From the NCBI RefSeq assembly GCF_018780565.1, contig NZ_JADMJN010000008.1, positions 186,001 through 250,000 of the forward strand: 64,000 nucleotides of DNA. The letters run 5' to 3'. Under the pieces are notes generated by a model that saw only the letters and a program-made list of their open reading frames with translations, did not search any database and had not been told where the DNA came from. A program made the position numbers and the translations under genes. Positions within the stretch are counted from its first letter, which is position 1, and every line of letters starts with the position of its first letter. Positions 42,734-52,437 of the stretch are shown piece by piece. This DNA comes from Rhodoferax sp. Lineage in GTDB: Bacteria; Pseudomonadota; Gammaproteobacteria; Burkholderiales; Burkholderiaceae_C.

Positions 42734-44355
42734 TCGAAATTTTGAAACGAAATCGTGCTCTGGCCCTTGTGCAGAAAGCACAAATAGCTACTATTTTGAT
42801 AGCTATCGGGTGGGCCAACCCCACCACATTGATGGCGCAACCCAGCGGTCGCGTGCCAGCTTCGTCAACCAGCCAACTGCCCACCCTGGGCGATGGCAGC
42901 GAGATGGCCAGCGGCGTTGAGCGGCGCCTGGGCGACCGCATCGCGCGCGAACTGTACCGCGACCCGGACTATATCGACGACCCGGTGCTGGTGGATTACG
43001 TGCAGGGCATCTGGCAGCCTTTGCTGGCGGCGGCACGTCTTCGGGGTGATCTGACGCCCGAACTGGATGAGCGTTTTGCCTGGGAATTCATGCTGGGGCG
43101 GGACCGAACTGTGAATGCCTTTGCCTTGCCCGGGGGCTATCTGGGCGTCCATTTGGGCTTGATCGCTGTGGTGAGCAGTCGCGATGAATTGGCCTCCGTG
43201 CTGGGGCACGAACTCAGCCACGTCACGCAACGCCACATCTCCCGCCTGATTGCCAAGCAGAACCAGCAAACACCCTGGATGATTGGCGCCATGATCCTGG
43301 GCGCGCTGGCCGGCAGCAAGAATCCGGATGCCGGCAATGCCCTGATCGTCGGTGGGCAGGCAGTGGCAGCCCAGAACCAGCTCAACTTCTCCCGCGACAT
43401 GGAGCGTGAGGCCGACCGGGTGGGCTTTGGCGTGATGACCCAGGCTGGGTTCGACGCTCAGGGCTTTGTCTCGATGTTTGACAAGTTGCAGCAGGCCTCA
43501 CGGCTGAACGACAACGGTGCCTACCCTTACTTGCGCAGCCACCCGCTTACCACAGAGCGGATCGCGGACATGCAGTCGCGCCAGGCCCTGGATCCGCCAC
43601 GCGCTGGTCATGCAGGTGTCACGCTGGAACATGCGCTGATTGCTGCGAGGGCGCGCGTGATGTCCAACCCCGGTGTGGATGCCCTGCGCGGCTTTGTTCA
43701 GGAGGCGGGGCAGTCCAATGTGGCAAGCTTGACCGCATCCCGACAGGCCGAGGTGTGGTACGGAGCGGCCCTTGCGGCCAGCCGCTTGCGTGATTTTGTT
43801 GCAGCCAGGGCACATCTGGATCGCCTGACGGCTGTGGTTCGATCCGACGCGTCGGCGGCGCGCTTGTCGCGTCTGCTGGCGGCTGAAATTGCGTTGACTG
43901 GCGGTGATATGGCGCAAGCGGCGACGGTCTTGCAGCCTGATGCGCAGCGTCCTGGTGGCGCCGGCCCAGCTACGATGCGCCGTCCTGAACTGTTTCTGGG
44001 CGCGCAGACCGTTTTGAAATCGGGCCAGGGCGGATCATTGGGCGCCATCGGTGATGCGGCGCAGCGCCTGCAGGCTTGGGTGGCTCTGCATCCGCGGGAT
44101 GCGCAGGCCTGGCAGCTGCTGTCGGGCCTCTATGAGGCGCAAGGCCTGCCATTGCGTGCCATACGGGCGCAGGCCGAAGCGCAGGTGGCGGTGCTGGATT
44201 ACGCGGCCGCGCTGGATCGGTTCAAGGCGGCGCAGGAGTATTTGCGCCAGGCACGAGCGGGCAATGCGGCCGCGGACCACATTGATGCGTCCATCATCGA
44301 CACCCGCAAACGGCAGGTGGAGCTATTGCTTAAAGAACAGGCGCTCGATCGCTGA
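42730..44355 (+). CDS. M48 family metalloprotease with TPR region (BepA/YfgC-like)
   Basis: 541 residues if started at TTG 42730, which overlaps the TfpZ stop as TTGA; GTG 42769 is an alternative that keeps the signal peptide. Zn site: HELSH in LASVLGHELSHVTQRHIS and the third ligand in SRDMEREADRVGF. Periplasmic, with C-terminal TPR-like helices (ARAHLDRLTAVV, YEAQGLPLRAIRAQAEAQVA). BepA degrades or matures stalled LptD/BAM substrates at the outer membrane. A dispersed repeat encodes part of the signal peptide. Confidence 0.88.
   Translation: MIEILKRNRALALVQKAQIATILIAIGWANPTTLMAQPSGRVPASSTSQLPTLGDGSEMASGVERRLGDRIARELYRDPDYIDDPVLVDYVQGIWQPLLAAARLRGDLTPELDERFAWEFMLGRDRTVNAFALPGGYLGVHLGLIAVVSSRDELASVLGHELSHVTQRHISRLIAKQNQQTPWMIGAMILGALAGSKNPDAGNALIVGGQAVAAQNQLNFSRDMEREADRVGFGVMTQAGFDAQGFVSMFDKLQQASRLNDNGAYPYLRSHPLTTERIADMQSRQALDPPRAGHAGVTLEHALIAARARVMSNPGVDALRGFVQEAGQSNVASLTASRQAEVWYGAALAASRLRDFVAARAHLDRLTAVVRSDASAARLSRLLAAEIALTGGDMAQAATVLQPDAQRPGGAGPATMRRPELFLGAQTVLKSGQGGSLGAIGDAAQRLQAWVALHPRDAQAWQLLSGLYEAQGLPLRAIRAQAEAQVAVLDYAAALDRFKAAQEYLRQARAGNAAADHIDASIIDTRKRQVELLLKEQALDR
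42784..42806. repeat. GCTA...TAGC dispersed repeat, copy C (M48 signal peptide)
   Basis: Perfect 7-bp arms ATAGCTA and TAGCTAT around a 9-nt centre. The 17-nt core GCTACTATTTTGATAGC matches copy B. In the protease frame it reads IATILIAI, the hydrophobic core of the signal peptide. Confidence 0.6.
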
Positions 44356-44676
44356 GTCGATCACCAGGCCAAACACCGAATAGATCAGCGACCCCAGCAG
44401 TGCGGCACCAAAGCCGCTGACATGAAAGCCGTCCAGCACGCCTGCAGCGGCCCAGAACATCAGGGCATTGATCACGAACAGGAACAGCCCCAGCGTGATC
44501 ACCGTGACCGGCAAGGTCAGCACCACCAGCACCGGTCGCAAAATCATGTTGAACAGGCCGATGACAAATGCGGCAATCAGGGCGGCAGAGAAGGTCTTTA
44601 CTTCCACGCCACTGTAGAGGTAGGCCACGGCCAGCAATGCGGCCGCGCTGAGCAGCCATTTGACAATAAGCTTCAT
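44323..44676 (-). CDS. Phage-holin-4-2/YvlD-type small membrane protein
   Basis: 117 residues from ATG 44676 (the frame opens at 44697). Four hydrophobic segments: LLSAAALLAVAYLYSGVEV, FSAALIAAFVIGLFNMIL, PVTVITLGLFLFVINALMFWAA and FGAALLGSLIYSVFGLVI. The NMILRPVLVVLTLPVTVITLG block is the family signature (PF04020). No phage genes are near, so lysis is not implied; function unknown. The 3' end overlaps the M48 gene by 33 nt, convergent. Confidence 0.85.
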   Translation of the reverse strand: MKLIVKWLLSAAALLAVAYLYSGVEVKTFSAALIAAFVIGLFNMILRPVLVVLTLPVTVITLGLFLFVINALMFWAAAGVLDGFHVSGFGAALLGSLIYSVFGLVIDSAIERLFFKQ

Positions 44677-44748
44677 AGCGGCACAGCATAGCACCATGGC
44701 CGACCGCGCACTACTGCGGCCAATGACCCAAAGGGCCGGCGAGGTATA

Positions 44749-45471
44749 TCAGTGCTTGCCGTCGGCGGTGGCGTTGCCTGGCCGGGCTGGGGGGCGGCTC
44801 AGCCGGCCCGCCAGCAGTACGCCGACCACCACGACACCATAAATGCCCCAGCGCGCCGCGGTTTGCACCATCTCGGTCGGCTGTGTGGCAGAACCAAACA
44901 CACCTTGCAACAGGGGTTCGCTCACGATCATCTTGGCGGCGGTCAAAGCGAGCACGGCGGCACCGATCTGGATGATTGCAGGAAAGCGCTCCACCAGCTT
45001 CAGCACCACTGAACTGCCAAATACCACGATCGGCACGCTGACCAGCAGGCCGATGACGACCAGGTCAAACGCGCCGTGCGCGGCACCGGCCACCCCCAGC
45101 ACGTTGTCCACACCCATCAGCGCATCGGCCACTACGATGGTTTTCATGGCGCCCCAGAAGGTGGCGCTCACCGGCCCGCCGTGTTCGTCATTGCTGTCGT
45201 CCGCCAGCAGCTTGTAGGCCACCCATACCAGCCCCAGGCCGCCGACCAGCATCAGTCCGGGAATCTTGAGCAGCCAGACGACGCCAATGGTCATCACCGA
45301 ACGTACGGCGATCGCGCCCACTGTGCCCCACAGGATCGCCTTCTTCTTGAGATGGTCAGGCAGTTGCCGGGCAGCCAGTGCAATAACAATCGCGTTGTCG
45401 CCGGCCAGCACCAGGTCGATCAAGACGATGGCCAAGAGTGCGGACCACCACGCTGTAGAAAACAGTTCCAT
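44749..45471 (-). CDS. TerC family membrane protein (YjbE-like) under Mn2+ riboswitch
   Basis: 240 residues from ATG 45471, with GAGG nine bases upstream (the TTG at 45477 is in frame). Paired acidic motifs VLIDLVLAGDNAIVIALAARQLP and ADALMGVDNVLGVAGAA, seven hydrophobic segments, Pro-rich basic tail. A probable Mn2+ exporter: the 5' leader carries a yybP-ykoY riboswitch. Paralogue of the protein at 26695. Confidence 0.94.
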   Translation of the reverse strand: MELFSTAWWSALLAIVLIDLVLAGDNAIVIALAARQLPDHLKKKAILWGTVGAIAVRSVMTIGVVWLLKIPGLMLVGGLGLVWVAYKLLADDSNDEHGGPVSATFWGAMKTIVVADALMGVDNVLGVAGAAHGAFDLVVIGLLVSVPIVVFGSSVVLKLVERFPAIIQIGAAVLALTAAKMIVSEPLLQGVFGSATQPTEMVQTAARWGIYGVVVVGVLLAGRLSRPPARPGNATADGKH

Positions 45472-45559
45472 TACCAAACCTCAAAGTGTTGCGTTCGTGA
45501 ACACCTGATATGCATTGCGGGTTGGCGGGAGTCGGCCTTCGCGCGTTACACAACAAGTG

Positions 45560-45690
45560 CATGGCGAAGGTCTTGCTCGATGGTGCAAAAGGCGGTTCAA
45601 GCCGATGTCGCACCATCTGGTGAACCGGAAGGCATATTTGTCTTCGTATTGACGATTCACCAACAGGGAGCTACTCCCCTTCAGATGTCA
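45560..45690 (-). promoter_or_regulatory. yybP-ykoY manganese riboswitch
   Basis: Read on the minus strand, the leader has GAAGGGGAGTAGC (near 45683-45670), then CGTCAATACG, a variable hairpin region, and GAGCAAGACCTTCGCC (ending near 45563). The GGGGAGTAGC and GCAAGACC elements are the conserved Mn2+/Mg2+-binding loops, and GAAGG pairs with CCTTC as P1. About 90 nt remain before the TerC start for an expression platform. It should turn the gene on at high Mn2+. This is the content of the 289-nt gap 45472-45760. Confidence 0.9.
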
Positions 45691-45760
45691 ATTTGACCAC
45701 TGCAGCGCTATTCCCCAAATTGATGGGGTTAATCCGGGGCCGGGCTATGATGCGTCCCCC

Positions 45761-46177
45761 ATGGCAGGTATTCACATCACCGACGTTGAGTCGGCTATCA
45801 ACTATTGGCGCGAAAGACTACCCTCTGCGGATGGCTTTTCCCTGGCACCGCAGACCCGTGCCCTGGCGGAGGTGTATGCCTTGATGGTTTATTACCATGA
45901 AGTGCAGGCCGATGAGGGCTCGATGCCCGCCCAGGCGCTTGAAGCCTGGCTGGCCTGGTACGACACCACGCCAGACACGCCCTGTATTGCCATTTGCTCC
46001 ACCAGCCAGGGCGATGAAGAGTGCAAAGGCTGCGGACGCAGCTTTGCCGAGGTGCAGCACTGGACCGACATGCGCCCGGCCGAGAAACGTCAGACCTGGC
46101 GCCGCATCACCATGGAAGGTACAGCCTGGCGCTTCAACAAGTATGCCGAGCGGGCGGTGGAAAAACCAGCAGAATAG
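45761..46177 (+). CDS. DUF3717 + DUF1289 domain protein
   Basis: 138 residues. The N-terminal half (IHITDVESAINYWRERLPS...LAEVYALMVYYHE) is DUF3717. The C-terminal half (TPCIAICSTSQGDEECKGCGRSFAEVQHWTDM) is DUF1289, with a four-Cys probable metal site C-x3-C-x8-C-x2-C. Function unknown. The fused form is one I associate with Burkholderiales. Its stop abuts the convergent YaeQ gene with no spacer. Confidence 0.88.
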   Translation: MAGIHITDVESAINYWRERLPSADGFSLAPQTRALAEVYALMVYYHEVQADEGSMPAQALEAWLAWYDTTPDTPCIAICSTSQGDEECKGCGRSFAEVQHWTDMRPAEKRQTWRRITMEGTAWRFNKYAERAVEKPAE

Positions 46178-46738
46178 CTATTTCCAGCGAACGGGTTCAA
46201 TGTCCACATTGTGTTTGCCGTCCCCCAGCATCAGCACACCTTCCTGGATCGTGGCCTGTAGCTGCATGCTGCGCTGTGCCATGGGAATGAGGGCTTGTGA
46301 AGCGGCGGTGGGGATGCGAAACACGCTCAGGTTTTTGGGCCGGGCCAGCTTGGCTTCCATGGTGCGCCACCACACTTCCGCCGCATGGTTGAAGCAGTAC
46401 AGAACCACCTCATCGGCTTTGCCGCAGGCTTTGAGCAGCGGCTTGTCTTCGGGCTGGCCGACTTCGATCCACAGCCGGGTCAGGCCGGTGTAATCACGCA
46501 GCCAGACATCGGGTTCATCCGGGTCGCTCAGGCCTGCGCCAAAAGCCAACGTGGCGTCGCCGCCGCACACGGTTTGCAGCTTGTGCGCCTGCAACGCCAG
46601 TGCGCACAGGCGCACCATCATGCGTTCATCCGTCTCGCTGGGATGGCGCGCCAGGGTCAGCGCGTGGTCGGCGTAGTAAGCGTGGTCAATGTCGGCGATT
46701 TGCAGACTGGCTTTGAAGATCGTGGATTTGATGGCCAT
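46178..46738 (-). CDS. yaeQ: YaeQ family protein
   Basis: 186 residues: MAIKSTIFKASLQIADIDHAYYADHALTLARHPSETDERMMVRL, GLSDPDEPDVWLRDYTGLTRLWIEVGQPE, NLSVFRIP. The fold resembles PD-(D/E)XK nucleases (the D-E-V/E-V-G pattern is present), but no activity is firmly known. It lies 12 nt after purB and is probably co-transcribed with it. Confidence 0.93.
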   Translation of the reverse strand: MAIKSTIFKASLQIADIDHAYYADHALTLARHPSETDERMMVRLCALALQAHKLQTVCGGDATLAFGAGLSDPDEPDVWLRDYTGLTRLWIEVGQPEDKPLLKACGKADEVVLYCFNHAAEVWWRTMEAKLARPKNLSVFRIPTAASQALIPMAQRSMQLQATIQEGVLMLGDGKHNVDIEPVRWK

Positions 46739-46750
46739 GCAGGTATCGAA

Positions 46751-48841
<2,091 letters not shown>

Positions 48842-48862
48842 TAGAGAAGGCCTGCGGCCGAC

Positions 48863-50098
48863 TTACCAAATACGGTCTGCCGCCGGTGACTTGGTCAATA
48901 GCAGCAAGCGTTCCAGGTTGATCTTGACCTTCACATCCCGGTGCGCCACGCTGGCCACGATACGGAATTCCGGCTGGCTGGTGTCGCGCACGATGGGCTC
49001 CCCGGTGGGCATGCCGCTGCGATTGATCAACAGTGCCACGCGCGGCGTCGTGGTATTCGCCCCGCGTTTGATGACCACGGCAATCTCATTGTTGAACAGG
49101 CGCACAAAAGAGCCGGGCGAGTAAATTCCCACGGCCTTGATCAGGGCGGCACCGGCCTCGTCAATTTGCCGGTTTTCGTCGAAATAGCAGGCTTGCATGG
49201 CGGTGGCCGGTGCGGCGGGTACGCGCGAGGCGCGAGGTGCCAGACACGCTGCGAACATGTCGGCACGCTGGATCAGCCGGGCCAGACGCAGGCCGACCGA
49301 TGCCCGTGCGCCGAGAGGCCCCGGTTTATTGGTATGGTGGTCCAGCACGGCTTCCAGCCACACCGGGTCGCTTACCCCCAGTTGCTCCAGCATATCGCGG
49401 GACTTTTCTGCATGCCGGTCGATTTGACGTCGTTGCTCGGGACTCAGAGCTTCTTTCTGTTGCGCCAGCCGATCCTGTAAATCGGTCATGCCGATGTTCA
49501 TGGTCAGTGCTGCGTTGCACAGGGTGTCCTCCAGCTCGGTGGGCCACTTCAATACCTCACGTGCAGCCAGGCTGCACATCACGCTCACCAGCATCGCGTG
49601 GGTGGCACTGTACAGACGCACTTCGCTGGCTGACAGGTGGAACAGGGCAAACAAAGTGCCGTCCGGGTTGAGATGCGAATGGCGACGCAGCTGTGTCTGA
49701 ATCTTGGCCAATCGATGGCTGAAGCTTGCCGGGTTGCTGTCGCGCAGCATGGCATGGGTCTGTTCCTGCAGGTCCAGCCAGTCCGGCTCGCCAGCATTGC
49801 CCGTGTCGCGGTTGCTGTCCAGATCCGAGGCGGAAATTTGGGCGCCGGCAATTTTCCCGAGAGTTCGGTCTTCGCGCACCAGATCGTAGAGTTTGCCCAT
49901 GTAGGCACGGTGATGGCTCTCGGACTCGGCGACATCGATGTACAGCTCGCCGCGCAATGCGACGATCTGATCCAGGTCAGCCCGGCTTCTGACGACGTAG
50001 CCCTTGTTGGCCAACATGACACCGCCTTCATCCCGCAGGGTAAAGGGCAGTGGCTGACCAATACGTATAGAGTCGGCTTTGACGATGACGAGGTTCAT
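48863..50098 (-). CDS. Degenerate HD-GYP-like domain protein
   Basis: 411 residues from ATG 50098. The N-terminal ~120 residues resemble domains preceding HD-GYP units (GQPLPFTLRDEGGVMLANKGYVV). The central HD-like helices keep YSATHAMLVSVMCSLAA and AVLDHH. The catalytic HD of ALLHDIGK reads ALTMNIGMT, and the GYP segment reads HHTNKPGP. The C-terminal part keeps the family form IYSPGSFVRLFNNEIAVVIKRGANTTTPRVALL. It is probably not an active c-di-GMP phosphodiesterase; a binding or scaffold role is possible. Confidence 0.8.
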   Translation of the reverse strand: MNLVIVKADSIRIGQPLPFTLRDEGGVMLANKGYVVRSRADLDQIVALRGELYIDVAESESHHRAYMGKLYDLVREDRTLGKIAGAQISASDLDSNRDTGNAGEPDWLDLQEQTHAMLRDSNPASFSHRLAKIQTQLRRHSHLNPDGTLFALFHLSASEVRLYSATHAMLVSVMCSLAAREVLKWPTELEDTLCNAALTMNIGMTDLQDRLAQQKEALSPEQRRQIDRHAEKSRDMLEQLGVSDPVWLEAVLDHHTNKPGPLGARASVGLRLARLIQRADMFAACLAPRASRVPAAPATAMQACYFDENRQIDEAGAALIKAVGIYSPGSFVRLFNNEIAVVIKRGANTTTPRVALLINRSGMPTGEPIVRDTSQPEFRIVASVAHRDVKVKINLERLLLLTKSPAADRIW

Positions 50099-50181
50099 GG
50101 GATGGTGCAATTATGCCCACACAGGCGGGCAGTGCAGTACGCTAGCTTAAGGGATTTGTCCAGCCTGCTAGCATCGAAGCC

Positions 50182-50676
50182 ATGAGTAACACACCCTCCA
50201 TTTCTGCCCTTACAGACAAAATTTCTGACCGTGCCGGTGTTTTGGCCCGCGTCGCGCAACTGCCCCGGCCTCTGGTCTTCACCAATGGCGTGTTTGATGT
50301 GCTGCACCGCGGCCATGTGATGTACCTGGCCCAGGCGCGGGCCTTGGGCGCCAGTTTGGTGGTGGCTGTGAATACCGATGCGTCTGCCCGCAAACTGGGC
50401 AAGGGCCCCGATCGACCCCTCAACAACGAAACCGACCGGGCCGTTGTCATGGCCGCGCTCGCCAGTACCGACCTTGTGACCTGGTTCGATGAAGAAACGC
50501 CCCTGCAACTGATTGCGCAAATTCGCCCTGACATCCTGGTCAAGGGCGGGGATTACGACATGCAGACGCTGCCCGAAACGCGCGTGGTCGAGTCTTACGG
50601 CGGGCGGGCGCTGGCACTTCCTTTTGTGGACGGCTATTCCACTACCGCACTGGTGCGGAAAATTCGTCAGAATTAA
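50182..50676 (+). CDS. rfaE2: D-glycero-beta-D-manno-heptose 1-phosphate adenylyltransferase
   Basis: 164 residues; the nucleotidyltransferase half of HldE as a separate protein. Motifs VFTNGVFDVLHRGHVMYLAQA (HxGH type), NTDASARKLGKGPDRPLN, DILVKGGDYD and FVDGYSTTALVRKI. Makes ADP-heptose for LPS core. Divergent from the HD-GYP-like gene and convergent with the acyl-CoA ligase. Confidence 0.96.
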   Translation: MSNTPSISALTDKISDRAGVLARVAQLPRPLVFTNGVFDVLHRGHVMYLAQARALGASLVVAVNTDASARKLGKGPDRPLNNETDRAVVMAALASTDLVTWFDEETPLQLIAQIRPDILVKGGDYDMQTLPETRVVESYGGRALALPFVDGYSTTALVRKIRQN

Positions 50677-50690
50677 AGGCCAAATTCAGA

Positions 50691-52370
50691 TCAGACCCAG
50701 TGGACAGTGCCTTTTTTGGCATACCAGTTTTCCAGCTGGGGGTCGACTGCCGCTTCGATGCGGGTGCGTCGGATCTTCATGGTGGGTGTCAGGTAACCGT
50801 TCTCAACCGTCCAGGGTTCGGGCGCGACCACAATCATCTTGAGTTGTTCATAGTCGGCCAGCTGCTGGTTGACTTGCGCAAGCAGCTGGCTGAGCTCTTC
50901 CTGAACCCGTGTCCGAACGGCAGGGTCGCCAACTTTGGGTCGCAAGTCTTCGGCAAGCACGACGATGGCATAGGCGGAGACCTGGCCCACACCTGATACC
51001 AGTGTCAGCTCCACCATCGGATGGGCGTTCAACAGGTTTTCGATCGGTGCGGGCGCGACGTACTTGCCCTTGGAGGTCTTGAACAGCTCCTTGACACGGC
51101 CCGTGATTTTCAGCAGTCCATCGGCGCGTAGTTCACCCCGGTCGCCGGTGCGGAAGTAGCCGTCCGGCGTGAAGCACTCGGCATCCAGGTCGGGACGTTT
51201 GTAGTAGCCGACCATCTGACCCGGCGACTTGATCAGAATTTCACCTTCCTCGCTGATGCGTACCTGCACGCCGGGCAGGGGCACGCCCACATAGCCCGGC
51301 GCATTGCCGGTGGGGGTGGAGTTGTGCGAGTAGGCGAAGTCCTCTGTCATGGCATAACCCTCAAACAGATTCAGCCCCAGGCGGCGGTACCAGCTGATCA
51401 ACTCTGCAGGGATCGGCGCGGAACCGCTGCCGGCCAACAGGGCCTGGTCCAGTCCCAGGCCTTTGAGAACTTTGCGCCCGACGATCTTGCCCAAAATGGG
51501 AATGCCCAGCAGCCGATCCAGTTTTTTCGGCGGCATCTTGGTGAACACGCCTTGCTGGAACTTGAGCCACAGGCGCGGTACCGAGATGAAAGAGGTCGGT
51601 CGGGCCCGGTTCAAGTCTTGCAGGAATGTATCGAGTGATTCTGCAAAGTACACGTGTGTATTGCCCTCCACCATGGAGGCGCATTCCACCCATGAACGCT
51701 CGAAGACGTGTGCCAGTGGCAGGTAAGACAGCACGCGGCCTTCATCTTTGAGGCTGACGCGCGATTTCAGGTCGTTGACCATGCCCTCGGTGGCGCGTGT
51801 GATGCGTTCGAAACTGTGCATGACCCCTTTGGGTTGCCCGGTGGAGCCGGAGGTGTAGATCAGCATCGCCAGATCGTCAGGCGCCCGTTGTGGGCGGCCG
51901 CCTAGAGGCTGGGTGCGTGCCATGATCGAATCCCAGGTGTCAAAGTCGGTCCGGGGCGCCAGCGGGAAGGCAATGCAGGGCAATCCGGTCGGTACGCCGG
52001 GGATTTGCTGGTCCCATGTGTCGAGCTTGCCAACGAACAGCAGGCTCGCTTCACTGTGTTCCAGCACGAAGCGCACCGTGTCAGCGGTCTCGGTGGGGAA
52101 AATCGCCACCGTGGTGTAGCCCGCCATCCAGATGGCCAGTTCGGCCATGAAGAAATGCGCGCAGTTCTTGGACAGAATGGCAACCCGTGCACCGGGCTCA
52201 AAGCCGCGGCTTTGGAGGTGTGCCGCCATGCGCCGTGCCTGGTCAAGGGCTTGGCCCCAGGTGTAGTCCACCACTTGATTGCCACCCACCGGCTGGGTCA
52301 GGTAGACCTTGTCCGGGTGGGCTGCCTCGTGCTCATAAACATAGTCCAGGATCAGCTTTGGTTTTGACAT
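50691..52370 (-). CDS. Long-chain acyl-CoA synthetase-like AMP-dependent ligase (FAA1 type)
   Basis: 559 residues from ATG 52370 (MSKPKLILDYVYEHEAAHPDK). Motifs LIYTSGSTGQPKGVMHS (P-loop), EGYAMTEDFAYSHNSTPTG, GYFRTGDRGELRADGLLKITGRVKELFKTSKGKYVAP and the C-terminal MKIRRTRIEAAV. The KTSKGKYVAP form marks the long-chain fatty acid class rather than the class of the ligase at 2375. The context gives no pathway. Confidence 0.93.
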   Translation of the reverse strand: MSKPKLILDYVYEHEAAHPDKVYLTQPVGGNQVVDYTWGQALDQARRMAAHLQSRGFEPGARVAILSKNCAHFFMAELAIWMAGYTTVAIFPTETADTVRFVLEHSEASLLFVGKLDTWDQQIPGVPTGLPCIAFPLAPRTDFDTWDSIMARTQPLGGRPQRAPDDLAMLIYTSGSTGQPKGVMHSFERITRATEGMVNDLKSRVSLKDEGRVLSYLPLAHVFERSWVECASMVEGNTHVYFAESLDTFLQDLNRARPTSFISVPRLWLKFQQGVFTKMPPKKLDRLLGIPILGKIVGRKVLKGLGLDQALLAGSGSAPIPAELISWYRRLGLNLFEGYAMTEDFAYSHNSTPTGNAPGYVGVPLPGVQVRISEEGEILIKSPGQMVGYYKRPDLDAECFTPDGYFRTGDRGELRADGLLKITGRVKELFKTSKGKYVAPAPIENLLNAHPMVELTLVSGVGQVSAYAIVVLAEDLRPKVGDPAVRTRVQEELSQLLAQVNQQLADYEQLKMIVVAPEPWTVENGYLTPTMKIRRTRIEAAVDPQLENWYAKKGTVHWV

Positions 52371-52437
52371 GGAGATTCCTCTTCTTGTAACCGGCACATG
52401 TTACGCGTTCCATGTCATTCACCGATACGGGTTTACC

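Noticed and set aside
44323..44676. Phage-holin family match as evidence of a prophage
   Set aside because: No other phage genes are present; this membrane family is widespread in bacterial chromosomes and its name is historical.
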